A DNA stretch of 64,000 nucleotides from Metaruminococcus_A sp964607135 (GCA_964607135.1 CAZSIV010000011.1:1-64000), one strand, 5' to 3'; shown: positions 15,832-27,990, counted from the stretch's first letter. Made by a program: numbers and translations. The notes: generated by a model from the sequence alone, not told the origin.

Positions 15832-16563
15832 CTATTTCTTCGCTTTTGATTTTACCAGTAACATCATAGGGCGCCGCAGTTCATTTTCCATGCCGGAAAT
15901 CTGCATCATTTCTGCGGGAGGCTCCGCCTCTTCCACCGCTTCAAGGATGAACCCGTTTTTCAAAAGCCCCATCAGCAGCTGTGTCAGCGTGTGATGCTGC
16001 TTTACCACATTACAGCCTAAAAAATGCGTTTCCCGTTTTCCGGGCGTGAAGTAGCGGTCTACCGGCCAATACAGCGGTTTTCCGTCTTCCGCGTAGATCC
16101 AATCCTGCTGCACGCCGGCGGTGAAGACCGGATGCTCAATATTGAAAAGGAATGTTCCCTCTGGCTTTAACGTCTTGTATACCTTCTGAAATATCTGCTC
16201 GATATTCTCAATATAATGCAAGGCCAGGTTTGAAATCACACAGTCCCACCTGTTTTCCGGATACTCATATTCGTCTATCCCACAGACGCGATATTCAATT
16301 TTGCTGTCGGCGTTGCGCCTTCTGGCCTCCTCGATCATCTTCTCGCTTAAATCGATCCCCAATACCTGCGCCGCTCCCCGTTCTGCGGAAAATTTACAGT
16401 GCCAGCCGTATCCGCATCCTAAATCGAGAACGGATTTATCTTGCAGCGCAGGGAACAGAGGTCTTAACTGGTGCCATTCTCCTGCGGCGGACAAGCCTTC
16501 TTTGCTGCGCGGCATTTGAGCGTATTGATTAAAAAAATTTTCGTTATCGTATTCATTATACAT
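15832..16563 (-). CDS. Class I SAM-dependent methyltransferase
   Basis: This 243-residue Rossmann methyltransferase of the Methyltransf_11/UbiE type has SVLDLGCGYGWHCKFSAE as motif I (about 62-80), GIDLSEKM as motif II, and WDCVISNLALHYIE as motif IV (about 125-140). Cofactor binding is clear; the methyl acceptor is not. It may modify a small molecule. It stands alone beside a decayed transposase. Confidence 0.8.
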   Translation of the reverse strand: MYNEYDNENFFNQYAQMPRSKEGLSAAGEWHQLRPLFPALQDKSVLDLGCGYGWHCKFSAERGAAQVLGIDLSEKMIEEARRRNADSKIEYRVCGIDEYEYPENRWDCVISNLALHYIENIEQIFQKVYKTLKPEGTFLFNIEHPVFTAGVQQDWIYAEDGKPLYWPVDRYFTPGKRETHFLGCNVVKQHHTLTQLLMGLLKNGFILEAVEEAEPPAEMMQISGMENELRRPMMLLVKSKAKK

Positions 16564-16723
16564 CGCTGTAAATCCTCCGGATTCGATTGCATTCCATTAT
16601 ACTATAATGGAAGATGCAGGGCAAGAATTTTGCAAAACCTGATCAAATCTCAACGGACAGGATTAGCCGCAGGAAGAAACGGAAAAACTGAAATCAGCGG
16701 CTTTTCATAGAAATTCTGCCCGC

Positions 16724-16756
16724 AAAAAAGGCCCCCGTCTTTTAGAACGGAGGCCC
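16724..16756 (-). terminator. Terminator of gdhA
   Basis: A stem of GGGCCTCCGT with ACGGGGGCC and an eight-base loop is followed leftward by six T, starting about 16 bases beyond the gdhA stop codon. Confidence 0.8.
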
Positions 16757-16772
16757 TTCAAGGAGGCGAAAT

Positions 16773-18188
<1,416 letters not shown>

Positions 18189-18388
18189 TCATTTTCCCCT
18201 CAAAAACAATAGAAATTTCGAATTTTTTGCAAGTTCGGAAATAAAAAGTTGCAAAATTTTATTTTTATCACAGGCGGATGAAAGCCCGGTCCGGCGGCAT
18301 ACTATACAGATTCCTGTTTAATAAAGGAGACAATTCTGAATGAAATATTAATTTTTGGTTTGTTTTGGGCGCAAACAACTGAAAATTG

Positions 18389-18417
18389 TTGACGAAAACC
18401 CAAGAATGCTTTAAACT
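18389..18417 (+). promoter_or_regulatory. Promoter of glyQS and the rhamnose genes
   Basis: TTGACG (18389-18394) and TAAACT (18412-18417) are separated by 17 bases, giving a good sigma-A match about 140 bases before glyQS. I saw no T-box consensus in the leader. Confidence 0.65.
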
Positions 18418-18555
18418 AATAGAGTTATAGGCACGGAAAAATATCCCTCGGTTGGAAGGGCCTTTCTTTTGCCGGTATACCTTAATATAAAGATCAATGA
18501 ATCCGCGCTCCTTGTGCAGCCGGTACAAGAATCGCGGGTGTTATGGAGGACAGAT

Positions 18556-19941
18556 ATGCTGAAAAACAGTGAAAAGACGATGGAAAAAATCGTGGCGCTC
18601 TGTAAAAACAGGGGGTTTGTCTACGCCGGAAGCGAGATCTACGGCGGGCTTTCCAACACCTGGGACTACGGCCCGCTCGGCGTCGAATTCAAAAACAACG
18701 TCAAACGCGCCTGGTGGAAGAAGTTTATCCAGGAGTCTCCTTATAATGTGGGGCTGGATTCCGCGCTGCTGATGAACCCGCAGGTCTGGGTCGCCTCCGG
18801 CCATGTAGGCGGTTTTTCCGACCCGCTGATGGACTGCCGGGACTGCAAGACCCGCCACCGCGCCGACCAGCTGATCGAGGCGCAGACCGGTGTTGCCCCC
18901 AATGGCTGGTCTGACGGGCAGATGCTCGACTTTATCAAAGAAAAAGGGGTTTCCTGCCCGAACTGCGGCAGTAAAAACTTCACCGATATCCGTAAATTCA
19001 ACCTGATGTTTAAGACCTTCCAGGGCGTCACGGAGGATGCGAAGAACGAAATCTACCTGAGGCCCGAAACGGCGCAGGGGATTTTTGTAAATTTTGCAAA
19101 TGTCCAGCGGACCACCCGCAAAAAAGTCCCCTTCGGGATCGGGCAGGTGGGCAAGTCGTTCCGCAACGAGATCACGCCCGGGAACTTCACCTTCCGCACC
19201 CGGGAATTCGAGCAGATGGAGCTCGAGTTCTTCTGCAAGCCCGGAACTGATTTAGAGTGGTTTCAGTACTGGAAAGACGCCTGCAAAAACTGGCTGCTCT
19301 CCCTCGGGATCAGGGAGGAGAATATCCGGCTGCGCGACCACGAGCAGGAGGAGCTTTCCCACTATTCCAATGCGACGACCGATATCGAGTTCGTCTTTCC
19401 GTTCGGCTGGGGCGAGCTTTGGGGGATCGCCGACCGGACGGATTTCGACCTGACCCAGCACATCAACCACAGCGGCAAAGCGCTGGATTATTTTGACCCT
19501 GAAACCAACGAGCGGTATGTTCCTTATGTCGTAGAGCCATCCCTCGGCGCAGACCGCGTGGCGCTCGCCTTCCTCTGCGACGCTTATGACGAGGAGGTCG
19601 TGGACGAGGCAAAGAACGACGTGCGGACGGTTCTCCGTCTCCACCCGGCGCTTGCGCCCTTCAAGGCCTGCGTCCTGCCGCTTTCCAAAAAGCTTTCGGA
19701 AAAGGCGGGGGAGATTTACGCGGAGCTTGCAAAGGATTATACGGTCGATTACGACGAATCCGGCTCGATCGGCAAACGGTACCGCCGCCAGGATGAGATC
19801 GGCACCCCGTTTTGCATCACGGTCGATTTTGAAACAGAGGGCGACGGCTGCGTGACGGTCCGCGACCGCGACACGATGGAGCAGGAGCGTATCCCGGTAT
19901 CCGGGCTGAAAGACTACATCGCGCAGCGCATTGCGTTTTAG
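18556..19941 (+). CDS. glyQS: Glycyl-tRNA synthetase, single-chain class II
   Basis: This 461-residue homodimeric-type GlyRS charges tRNA-Gly. Visible features are [13 protein letters not shown] near the N-terminus, a zinc-binding insertion ([11 protein letters not shown] and CPNCG), class II motif 2 ([26 protein letters not shown]) and motif 3 ([14 protein letters not shown]), followed by an anticodon-binding domain. ATG at 18556 follows GGAGG by six bases; an in-frame upstream ATG at 18469 lacks a ribosome site. The rhamnose genes follow after a 20-base gap. Confidence 0.96.
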   Translation: MLKNSEKTMEKIVALCKNRGFVYAGSEIYGGLSNTWDYGPLGVEFKNNVKRAWWKKFIQESPYNVGLDSALLMNPQVWVASGHVGGFSDPLMDCRDCKTRHRADQLIEAQTGVAPNGWSDGQMLDFIKEKGVSCPNCGSKNFTDIRKFNLMFKTFQGVTEDAKNEIYLRPETAQGIFVNFANVQRTTRKKVPFGIGQVGKSFRNEITPGNFTFRTREFEQMELEFFCKPGTDLEWFQYWKDACKNWLLSLGIREENIRLRDHEQEELSHYSNATTDIEFVFPFGWGELWGIADRTDFDLTQHINHSGKALDYFDPETNERYVPYVVEPSLGADRVALAFLCDAYDEEVVDEAKNDVRTVLRLHPALAPFKACVLPLSKKLSEKAGEIYAELAKDYTVDYDESGSIGKRYRRQDEIGTPFCITVDFETEGDGCVTVRDRDTMEQERIPVSGLKDYIAQRIAF

Positions 19942-19961
19942 TGAAAAGGAGGAAAGCTGGA

Positions 19962-20840
19962 ATGAAAGGGATTATCCTTGCGGGGGGAGCGGGAACGAGG
20001 CTGTACCCATCCACCATCGCCTGTTCGAAGCAGATCCTCACCGTTTACGACAAACCGATGATCTATTACCCGCTCTCCACCCTGATGCTCGCCGGAATCG
20101 AGGAGGTGCTGGTCATCTCCACCCCGCGCGACCTGCCGATGTTCGAGGAGCTTTTAGGAGACGGGAGCCAGTTTGGGATGCGGTTTTCTTATAAAGTGCA
20201 GACCGAGCCCCGCGGCCTTGCGGATGCGTTCATCCTCGGGGAGGAATTTATTGGAAAAGACAATGTCTGCCTGGTTTTGGGGGATAATATCTTTTACGGT
20301 TACGGCTTTTCGGAGCGGCTCAAGGCGGCCGCGTCCCGCAGGACGGGGGCGACGATTTTCGGCTATCACGTCAGCAACCCGACCGATTTCGGCGTAGTCG
20401 ACTTTGACGAGGACTGGAACGTCCTTTCCATCGAGGAAAAGCCGGAAGTTCCGAAGTCGAATTACGCGGTGCCGGGGTTGTATTTTTACGATAACCGGGT
20501 GGTTGAAATCGCGAAGAACGTCAAGCCCTCCGCCCGCGGCGAGATCGAGATCACCAGCGTCAACAACGCCTATCTCGAGCGGGGCGAGCTGAAGGTGGAG
20601 CTGTTCGGCCGCGGCATGGCCTGGCTGGATACCGGCAACCACCGCGCGATGCTCGCCGCCGCCAATTTTATCGAGGCGGTGCAGACCAGACAGGGACTTT
20701 ACGTCGCCTGCCTGGAGGAAATCGCCTACCGGAACGGCTTTATCAATAAAGAACAGCTGCTAAAGCAGGCGGATCGGCTCAAAACGACCGAATACGGCCA
20801 GTACTTGTACCAAATTGCTGAGACTGTAAAAGTAAAATAG
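19962..20840 (+). CDS. rfbA: Glucose-1-phosphate thymidylyltransferase
   Basis: This 292-residue enzyme makes dTDP-glucose from dTTP and glucose-1-phosphate, the first step to dTDP-L-rhamnose. The nucleotide-binding [12 protein letters not shown] (residues 8-19), VLGDNIFYG with the metal Asp, and [22 protein letters not shown] are diagnostic of RmlA. ATG at 19962 follows AAGGAGG with suitable spacing. It is the first of three consecutive rhamnose genes read with glyQS. Confidence 0.95.
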   Translation: MKGIILAGGAGTRLYPSTIACSKQILTVYDKPMIYYPLSTLMLAGIEEVLVISTPRDLPMFEELLGDGSQFGMRFSYKVQTEPRGLADAFILGEEFIGKDNVCLVLGDNIFYGYGFSERLKAAASRRTGATIFGYHVSNPTDFGVVDFDEDWNVLSIEEKPEVPKSNYAVPGLYFYDNRVVEIAKNVKPSARGEIEITSVNNAYLERGELKVELFGRGMAWLDTGNHRAMLAAANFIEAVQTRQGLYVACLEEIAYRNGFINKEQLLKQADRLKTTEYGQYLYQIAETVKVK

Positions 20841-20852
20841 CGGAGGCAGAGG

Positions 20853-21734
20853 ATGAATATTCTGATTACCGGCTGCAACGGGCAGCTTGGGAGCGAACTT
20901 GCAAAAAATCTGAAAGATGGGTACACCGAACTCGGGCCTGTCCCGGAAGCGCTCCGGAACGCGCAGACGGTCTGCGTCGACATCCAGGAGATGGACATCA
21001 CAGATTATGACGCAGTTGTCGACCTGGTCGAAGAGCTGGAGCTCGATGTGATCATAAACTGCGCGGCCTATACCAATGTAAACGGCTGCGAAACCGATTC
21101 GGACGCGGCCTTCCGCGTCAACGCCATTGGCGCGCGGAATCTCGCTATGGCGGCGGAGCGGTTCGGGGCGAAGCTCATCCACGTCTCCACCGACTATGTC
21201 TTTGCGGGGGACGGTTCTGTCCCCTACACCGAATGGGATCTCTGTGATCCGCAGAGCGTTTACGGGAAGACGAAATATCTGGGCGAGCAGTATGTCCGCG
21301 ACTTCTGCTCCCGGTACTTTATCGTCCGCACCGCCTGGCTTTACGGCTATGTCGGAAACAACTTTGTCAAGACCATGCTGCGGCTCGCACGGGAGAAGGG
21401 CGGGGCGAAGGTGGTGGCCGACCAGCGCGGCAACCCGACCAATGCGGCCGATCTCGCCCACCACATCCTCAAGCTCGCCGCGACCGAGCAGTACGGCATC
21501 TATCACTGTACCGGGGGGGGGGAATGCAGCTGGTACGATTTCGCCTCCAAAATCGTGGAGTACGCCGGAATCCCGGCGGCGATCACCCCCTGTACGACGG
21601 AGGAATATCCCACCCCGGCAAAACGCCCGGCCTATTCATCCCTCGACAACCGGATGCTCCGGAACACCGTCGGGGACGAGATGCGGGAATGGCAGGATGC
21701 ACTCAAGTGCTATCTTGAACATCTGGAAGGCTGA
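20853..21734 (+). CDS. rfbD: dTDP-4-dehydrorhamnose reductase
   Basis: This 293-residue SDR-type reductase catalyses the last step to dTDP-L-rhamnose. ITGCNGQLGSEL is the N-terminal Rossmann loop. HVSTDYVFAGDG and the YGKTKYLGEQ pair give the catalytic Thr/Tyr/Lys set. A nine-base G run near 21511 sits in the middle of the gene and is a possible slippage point, but the frame is intact here. It starts 12 bases after rfbA. Confidence 0.93.
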   Translation: MNILITGCNGQLGSELAKNLKDGYTELGPVPEALRNAQTVCVDIQEMDITDYDAVVDLVEELELDVIINCAAYTNVNGCETDSDAAFRVNAIGARNLAMAAERFGAKLIHVSTDYVFAGDGSVPYTEWDLCDPQSVYGKTKYLGEQYVRDFCSRYFIVRTAWLYGYVGNNFVKTMLRLAREKGGAKVVADQRGNPTNAADLAHHILKLAATEQYGIYHCTGGGECSWYDFASKIVEYAGIPAAITPCTTEEYPTPAKRPAYSSLDNRMLRNTVGDEMREWQDALKCYLEHLEG

Positions 21735-21784
21735 ACGGCCTTTTTAAAACGATAAAAACTGCAAAGCGAAAAAGGAGCAGAGAG

Positions 21785-22843
21785 ATGAAAACCTATCTGG
21801 TAACAGGCGGCGCCGGCTTTATCGGCTCCAATTTTATCCTTTATATGCTGGAGAAATACAACGACGTCAAGCTGGTCAATCTGGACAAGCTGACCTATGC
21901 GGGCAACCTCGAGAATCTGAAGGCGGTGGAGAACCATCCGAATTACGTCTTTGTCCAGGGGGATATCTGCGACCGCGCTGCGGTCGAGGCCCTGTTCAAG
22001 CAGTATGATTTTGATTATGTGGTCAATTTTGCGGCGGAAAGCCATGTGGACCGCTCGATCAGTGACCCCGAGATCTTTGTGAAAACAAACGTCCTCGGCA
22101 CGGTCAACCTTCTGAACATCGCAAAAAACGCCTGGCAGATCGGCGACGACACCTATAAAGAAGGGGTGAAGTACCTCCAGGTTTCCACCGACGAGGTCTA
22201 CGGCTCTTTGGGAGAAACCGGGTTTTTTATGGAGACCACCCCGCTCGATCCGCACAGTCCCTACTCGTCCTCCAAGGCTTCCGCCGACCTGTTTGTCAAG
22301 GCGTATGGGGACACCTACAAGTTCCCGGTGAACATCACCCGTTGTTCCAACAACTACGGGCCGTACCAGTTCCCGGAAAAGCTGATCCCGCTGATGATCC
22401 ACAACACCCTCGGGCACAAGGACCTGCCGATTTACGGCGACGGGATGCAGATCCGCGACTGGCTCTATGTCGAAGACCACTGCAAGGCCATCGACATGGT
22501 CATCCGGGACGGGAAGCTCGGCGAGGTTTATAATGTGGGCGGGCACAATGAGCGCCCGAATATTTTCATTGTAAAGACCATCATCGATTATGTGAAGAAC
22601 AACGTGGACGGGGAAGTCGGGGAGCATATGATGAAATATGTTGCCGACCGGAAAGGCCACGACCGCCGGTATGGGATCGACCCGGAGAAGATCAAGAACG
22701 ACCTCGGCTGGTACCCCGAGACAGCGTTTGAGGTGGGGATCGTCAAGACGATCCGGTGGTATCTCGACCATGAGGAATGGATGAACCGTGTCACCAGCGG
22801 GGCTTATCAGGAGTATTACGAGAAAATGTATGCGAACCGATGA
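21785..22843 (+). CDS. rfbB: dTDP-glucose 4,6-dehydratase
   Basis: This 352-residue extended SDR enzyme converts dTDP-glucose to dTDP-4-keto-6-deoxyglucose. Features are TGGAGFIGSNF at the N-terminus, NFAAESHVDRSI, VSTDEVYGSLG and YSSSKASADLFVKAY with the catalytic Tyr/Lys, and RCSNNYGPYQFPEKLIP. The 3,5-epimerase gene rfbC, needed between this step and rfbD, is not in the window. Confidence 0.95.
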   Translation: MKTYLVTGGAGFIGSNFILYMLEKYNDVKLVNLDKLTYAGNLENLKAVENHPNYVFVQGDICDRAAVEALFKQYDFDYVVNFAAESHVDRSISDPEIFVKTNVLGTVNLLNIAKNAWQIGDDTYKEGVKYLQVSTDEVYGSLGETGFFMETTPLDPHSPYSSSKASADLFVKAYGDTYKFPVNITRCSNNYGPYQFPEKLIPLMIHNTLGHKDLPIYGDGMQIRDWLYVEDHCKAIDMVIRDGKLGEVYNVGGHNERPNIFIVKTIIDYVKNNVDGEVGEHMMKYVADRKGHDRRYGIDPEKIKNDLGWYPETAFEVGIVKTIRWYLDHEEWMNRVTSGAYQEYYEKMYANR

Positions 22844-22924
22844 CCTGTGTCCGTTCACACCGGCTTCTGTGAGTCGGTGTGAACGTTCCCGCGTTTGAGC
22901 GGTCGGAATGGATTTGGAGGCGGT

Positions 22925-23710
22925 ATGGTTTTGTTGACGGAACTCAAGGAGCTGAAACGGCGCAGCTTTCTTCTCTACTATCTCACAGCCCGGGACTTCA
23001 AGGTGAAATACCGCCGTTCCGTGCTGGGGATCCTTTGGAGCGTCCTCAACCCTTTGCTGATGATGTTCGTCGTGTCGGCGGTTTTTTCCTATGTTTTCCG
23101 GCAGGATATTAAAAGCTTCCCGGTTTACCTCATCCTGGGCCAGGTGGTCTTCAACTTCCTGTCGGAGTCGACGAATCTGGCGATGAATTCGGTGCTCGGA
23201 GCGGCGCCGCTGATCAAAAAAGTGTATATTCCCAAGTATATCTTCCCGTTTGAAAAGGTGCTCTTTTCATTCGTCAATTTTCTGATCTCGTTTATCGCTG
23301 TCGCCATCGTCCTGATTATCTATCAGGTTCCGCTGTCGTTTACGGCGTTTTTGCTTCCGTTACTTATGCTCTATCTGTTTCTTTTCTGTTTGGGAATCGG
23401 GCTGCTGCTCTCCTCTGTGGCGGTGCTGTTCCGCGACATCGTCCATCTTTACGGCGTCATTATCACGGCATGGACCTACCTCACGCCGATCTTTTACCCG
23501 GTCACGGCGCTGGAAGGAACCTTTATGCGCCAGGTGATGGAGTTTAACCCGATGTTCCATTACGTCAATTACATGAGGCAGATCATCTTGTACCATTCGG
23601 TTCCGTCTTTGACCGAAAACCTGATCTGCATCGGGTTCGCCGTCTTGTTTTTGGCGATCGGAGTCTTTGCCTTTAAGAAAAACCAGGATAAATTTATTCT
23701 TTACATTTAA
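22925..23710 (+). CDS. Polysaccharide ABC-2 exporter permease (Wzm/TagG/RgpC type)
   Basis: This 261-residue membrane protein has six hydrophobic segments and the family signature KYRRSVLGILWSVLNPLLMMFV near the N-terminus. With the ATPase 12 bases downstream it would flip a lipid-linked glycan across the membrane. ATG at 22925 (after GGAGG) is preferred to an upstream in-frame start. Rhamnose genes upstream and an RgpF/WbsX-type protein downstream suggest a rhamnose-containing wall glycan. Confidence 0.9.
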   Translation: MVLLTELKELKRRSFLLYYLTARDFKVKYRRSVLGILWSVLNPLLMMFVVSAVFSYVFRQDIKSFPVYLILGQVVFNFLSESTNLAMNSVLGAAPLIKKVYIPKYIFPFEKVLFSFVNFLISFIAVAIVLIIYQVPLSFTAFLLPLLMLYLFLFCLGIGLLLSSVAVLFRDIVHLYGVIITAWTYLTPIFYPVTALEGTFMRQVMEFNPMFHYVNYMRQIILYHSVPSLTENLICIGFAVLFLAIGVFAFKKNQDKFILYI

Positions 23711-23722
23711 GGGGGTAGGGGC

Positions 23723-24466
23723 GTGCAGGATCATCTGGCAATTAAGGTGGACGGCGTCTCGATGCATTTCAATATGTCCGCGGAGAAGCTGGACAGCTTG
23801 AAGGAGTATTTTATCAAGCTGGTCAAGCGGCAGCTTTTTTTCAAGGATTTTGTCGCGGTCAACAACATTTCGATCGAGATCGAAAAGGGAGAGGTATTTG
23901 GAATCGTCGGAACCAATGGCTCCGGGAAGAGCACGCTGTTAAAGATCATCTCGGGGATTTTGAAGCCGACGAGCGGGTCGGTTGAAATCAACGGCGTCAT
24001 CGCGCCGTTGATCGAGCTGGGCGCGGGCTTTGACGGCGACCTGACCGCGCGGGAGAATATTTATTTGAACGGGGCGATCCTCGGGTACAGAAAGCCCTTT
24101 ATCGAGGAGCATTTCGACCGGATCGTCGATTTCGCCGAGCTCCGGGACTTTTTAGACATCCCGATCAAGAATTATTCTTCCGGCATGGTGGCCCGGATCG
24201 CCTTTGCGATTGCGACCATCATCAAGCCGGATATCCTGATTGTAGATGAAATCCTGTCCGTCGGGGACTTCTTGTTCCAGCAGAAATGCGAGCAGAGGAT
24301 CAACGAATTGATGGCGGGCGGGACGACGGTCGTCATCGTCTCCCATTCGATCGAGCAGATCGAGCGTCTTTGCGACCGCGTCCTCTGGATCGAAAAGGGC
24401 GACCAGCGGATGCTCGGCGCGACCGGCGAGGTCTGCGAGGCGTACCGGAATTTGCAACATGCGTAA
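23723..24466 (+). CDS. Polysaccharide ABC exporter ATPase (Wzt/TagH/RgpD type)
   Basis: This 247-residue ATPase has Walker [13 protein letters not shown] (about 71-82), [20 protein letters not shown] of the Q-loop region, signature NYSSGMVAR, Walker [14 protein letters not shown] and the switch His in VSHSIEQI. The SSGM signature and the LGAGFD(G/P)-L segment are typical of TagH/Wzt. It has no long carbohydrate-binding C-terminal domain. The start is GTG with an upstream AAGGGGG. Confidence 0.92.
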   Translation: MQDHLAIKVDGVSMHFNMSAEKLDSLKEYFIKLVKRQLFFKDFVAVNNISIEIEKGEVFGIVGTNGSGKSTLLKIISGILKPTSGSVEINGVIAPLIELGAGFDGDLTARENIYLNGAILGYRKPFIEEHFDRIVDFAELRDFLDIPIKNYSSGMVARIAFAIATIIKPDILIVDEILSVGDFLFQQKCEQRINELMAGGTTVVIVSHSIEQIERLCDRVLWIEKGDQRMLGATGEVCEAYRNLQHA

Positions 24467-24491
24467 AGGATCGAGGTGCTGAGAAGCTGCT

Positions 24492-27400
24492 ATGGCAGAT
24501 ATAAAGGTAGCAGGGAAGCTGTTCGCAAAGAAACCGGGCGGCTCGTTTCAGGAAATTGCTTCACAGCTGTCCGGGGAAAGCGGTGCGGGGGTAATCGAGC
24601 TCCGGGCAGCCGGCTCTGCGGAGAAAATCCGGGTGGAGCTTTCCGGCACAGGAGGACTGTTGCTCCGGGATGCAGAGCTTGTGGTCGACGGGGCGGCTTA
24701 CGAACCGGAGTCTTCTAACGCGGATTGTGTTGGAGAAAGATATTACCGGCCGGCAGGGGAAACGATTGAGTTTTGTTTTGTCCCGACTTTTTTGGATTCT
24801 GACAAAAGCCTGGAGTTTTTATTCCGCTGTGCTGCGGTCGAAACGAACCCGGAGCTCGACGGCCTGATGGAGGCCGCCCTCCGGTCGGAGCAGAAGCTGG
24901 AAAAAACCGAAACGAGCTTGAAACAAACGAAAAATTACTCCCGCATCAAAGAGCGTGAATGCGTTGTTTTGGAGGGAGAAAAAGAAGAGCTGGTCGAGAT
25001 GCTCGACGACGTCCAGCAGAAGTACAGCAAGGTCGTCCATTCCATCTGCTGGAAGATGACCGGCTGGGTTCGCATCATCGCCCGGGGCGTTAAAAAGCTG
25101 ATGGAGTCGAATAAAGCGACCAAGCTTTTCTGCAAGGGGTTGCTCAGCCTCAAGCGCAACGGTGTGCGCAGCACGTTCAAGCGGGTTAAAATTTATCATA
25201 AAAGGCAGGAGGAGATTGGGGCGTTTCTGGAGCAGACCGGAATCGACCTGAGTGAAAACGATTTTGCTTTTTCGTCCTACGATGCGGAATATGAAGAAAA
25301 CGTCGATTTTACCGGATATGAAACCGACGTCAAAGCGCTGGCGTTTTACCTGCCGCAGTACCATGAAAACCCGCAGAACAATGAGTGGTGGGGCAAGGGC
25401 TTTACTGAGTGGACAAACACCTCAAAGTCCCGCCCGCGGTTCAGGAACCATTACCAGCCGCGGGAGCCGCACGCCGATATTGGTTATTATGATCTCTCCG
25501 AGATCGAAACGATGGCGAAACAGGCGAGGCTTGCAAAACAGCACGGCATCTACGGCTTTTGCTTCTATTATTACTGGTTTTCGGGGGAACGGCTGCTGGA
25601 AAAGCCGGTCGACCTGCTTTTGAAACACCCGGAAATCGACCTGAATTTCTGCCTCTGCTGGGCCAATGAAAACTGGACAAAGGCCTGGGATGGGCAGAAC
25701 CGCCATATCCTGATGGAACAGAAATACACCGAAAACGACCCGATCCGCTTTATCGACGACATCAAGGTTTATATTGATGACCCGCGGTATATCCGTGTTG
25801 GAGGGAAGCCGCTGATCGTGGTTTACAACCCCGGGCAGATTCCGGAAATCCACAAGGTGTTTGCCGCCTGGCGGGAGCATGCCAGAGCGGTTGGTCTGGG
25901 GGAAATCCTGATCTGGACCTGCCAGACGGCGAACAACACCGCCGAACGGCTGAACATCTGCGACTGCATCGACGCGGAGGTGGAATTTCCGCCCCACAAC
26001 ATGTGGCATGATATCATTGTGGTTAGAGGGCTGAACCTCTACGGCAGGGACGCCAATATCTACAACTACCGGAAGCTGGTCCGGCTTTTGGAAAACAAAA
26101 AGCCGGACGAGGAAAAGATACCGCTCCACCGCACCTGTATGATGGGCTGGGACAACGCTGCCCGCCGCAGCAAGATGTGGACGACGTTCTACGCCTATTC
26201 CACCCGAAGCTTCTACCGCTGGATGCGCTTGATTGTCAAGGATGCGCGGCAAAAATTTAGTCCGGACGAGCGGTTTATCTTTATCAATGCCTGGAATGAG
26301 TGGGCGGAGGGCACTTATCTTGAGCCGGATCGCAGATATGGCTATGCCAATATCAATACGGCATCTCGCGCCTTGTTTGACCTGCCGGCGGAGCAGGGGG
26401 TTACGGTGCTCGATGCCGCTTCCCCTGTCTGTTCGGGGGAAGCGCTTGCCGCCCAGCCGAAAATCGCGGTGCAGATTCACCTGTTCTACACCGATTTGAT
26501 GGATGAAATCATCCGGGAGGTCAATAAAATCCCTTATCCCTTCGATTGCTTTATCTCAACCGATGCGGAGGAGAAAGCAGAGGCGATCCGCTCCGCCTTC
26601 CGGAAGGACTGTCGTGCGGCGCATCTCCGGGTGGGGGTGTTCCCGAACCGGGGCAGGGATGTCGCGCCTTTTCTCATGCAGCTTGCGCCGGTGCTGGAGC
26701 GGTACGAGTACCTTTGCCATATCCATTCCAAAAAGACCAAAACAGGGGATTACGGCGACGGATGGCGCAGGTACCTTTACCGCCATCTCTTCGGCTCGGA
26801 GGAATACCTGCGGCGGCTGTTCTCCCTGTTTGAGAGAGAGCCTTCCCTGGGAATCGTTTTCCCCGAAACTTATCCTGTCCTCAACCGCCAGGTGGAATGG
26901 GGCGGGAATAAAAGCGGCGTCCGCCATCTTCTGAGGGAGCTCGGCTTTGTCTGTCCGCTGGGCGACGAGCCGGTTTTCCCGGTCGGGAATATGTTCTGGG
27001 CGAGAACGGAAGCGGTCTCGGAGCTTTTTGACCACGGTTTTACCGAAAAGGATTTTCCGGAGGAGGCCGGGCAGGTCAACGCGACTCTCGCCCATGAAAT
27101 CGAGCGGGCGTGGGTTTATATCGCTAGGAACAACGGCTATGGATACCGCAAGGTTTTCAACCATTGCGTCGAAAAGGCGGAAACGGTTTTCAAAAAGCGG
27201 ATGGTGGTTTATCATCACTATGACGCGGAGAACAGGATCAGCGAAGCCGATCTGGAGCAGATCAAGCGGGTCCGTCCGCTGGCGGAACGGTTTGTCTTCG
27301 TCACCAATTCTCCTTTGGGAAAGGAAGAGCTTTCCAAGGCGGAGCCTTATGCGTCCGAGATTATCCTGCGGGAAAACCACGGTTATGATTTTGCCGGCTG

Positions 27401-27956
27401 GAAGGAAGCGATCCTAACCGCCGGCTGGGAGCAGCTCCGCGGGTACGACGAGCTCGTGTTGATGAACAACAGCTGTTACGGCCCGGAATACGATCTGAAC
27501 CGGGTGTTTGCCGACATGGAGGAGGAAACCGTCGATTTCTGGGGAATTACGATGTTCCCCTATCAGCCCGACGGCAGCTATCTGAACAAGCCCTGTATCG
27601 ATCCGCATGTCCAGTCCTATTTCCAGGTTTACAGAAAGTCCGCACTGGAGCATCCCGCGTTCGAAAAGTTCTGGCAGGAGCTTCCGGTCGGCGATGACTT
27701 TATCGAGACGGTGGCGAACGGTGAGACGGCGCTGACCCACTGCCTGGAGACCGCCGGGCTGAGATGGAGCGTTTATGTCAAGGAGAGCGAGATCCTCAAC
27801 AGTTATCTCGCCTGCGGCTCCGTTCCTTATCACTATCCGTATGAACTCCTTTTGCTGCGCTCCCCCTTTGTAAAAAAGAAGGCGGAGCAGTATATGGATT
27901 TGGAGCAGGAGACCAAGCTTCGGGGGATGATGGCACAGCTGGAGCATAAGGAATAG
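24492..27956 (+). CDS. Giant WbsX-like and RgpF-like surface-glycan glycosyltransferase
   Basis: This 1154-residue protein is modular. Residues 1-125 look beta-rich and are followed by a short coiled coil (about 130-185). A WbsX-type domain (about 275-630) shows LAFYLPQYHENPQNNEWWG, FCFYYYWFSG and NAWNEWAEGTYLEPD. An RgpF-type domain (about 660-1140) shows AVQIHLFYTDL, NRGRDVAPFLMQ, HIHSKKTK and the VLMNNSCYGP region. RgpF proteins act in rhamnan assembly and WbsX proteins in O-antigen assembly. Fusion with the exporter pair upstream implies glycan elongation or decoration before export. No signal peptide is seen. Confidence 0.85.
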   Translation: MADIKVAGKLFAKKPGGSFQEIASQLSGESGAGVIELRAAGSAEKIRVELSGTGGLLLRDAELVVDGAAYEPESSNADCVGERYYRPAGETIEFCFVPTFLDSDKSLEFLFRCAAVETNPELDGLMEAALRSEQKLEKTETSLKQTKNYSRIKERECVVLEGEKEELVEMLDDVQQKYSKVVHSICWKMTGWVRIIARGVKKLMESNKATKLFCKGLLSLKRNGVRSTFKRVKIYHKRQEEIGAFLEQTGIDLSENDFAFSSYDAEYEENVDFTGYETDVKALAFYLPQYHENPQNNEWWGKGFTEWTNTSKSRPRFRNHYQPREPHADIGYYDLSEIETMAKQARLAKQHGIYGFCFYYYWFSGERLLEKPVDLLLKHPEIDLNFCLCWANENWTKAWDGQNRHILMEQKYTENDPIRFIDDIKVYIDDPRYIRVGGKPLIVVYNPGQIPEIHKVFAAWREHARAVGLGEILIWTCQTANNTAERLNICDCIDAEVEFPPHNMWHDIIVVRGLNLYGRDANIYNYRKLVRLLENKKPDEEKIPLHRTCMMGWDNAARRSKMWTTFYAYSTRSFYRWMRLIVKDARQKFSPDERFIFINAWNEWAEGTYLEPDRRYGYANINTASRALFDLPAEQGVTVLDAASPVCSGEALAAQPKIAVQIHLFYTDLMDEIIREVNKIPYPFDCFISTDAEEKAEAIRSAFRKDCRAAHLRVGVFPNRGRDVAPFLMQLAPVLERYEYLCHIHSKKTKTGDYGDGWRRYLYRHLFGSEEYLRRLFSLFEREPSLGIVFPETYPVLNRQVEWGGNKSGVRHLLRELGFVCPLGDEPVFPVGNMFWARTEAVSELFDHGFTEKDFPEEAGQVNATLAHEIERAWVYIARNNGYGYRKVFNHCVEKAETVFKKRMVVYHHYDAENRISEADLEQIKRVRPLAERFVFVTNSPLGKEELSKAEPYASEIILRENHGYDFAGWKEAILTAGWEQLRGYDELVLMNNSCYGPEYDLNRVFADMEEETVDFWGITMFPYQPDGSYLNKPCIDPHVQSYFQVYRKSALEHPAFEKFWQELPVGDDFIETVANGETALTHCLETAGLRWSVYVKESEILNSYLACGSVPYHYPYELLLLRSPFVKKKAEQYMDLEQETKLRGMMAQLEHKE

Positions 27957-27990
27957 AGAAAGCCCTCCTGCATAAGTAAAGAGGAGAGCT

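Noticed and set aside
18418..18555. T-box riboswitch before glyQS
   Set aside because: The conserved AGGGTGGNACCGCG antiterminator sequence was not found.
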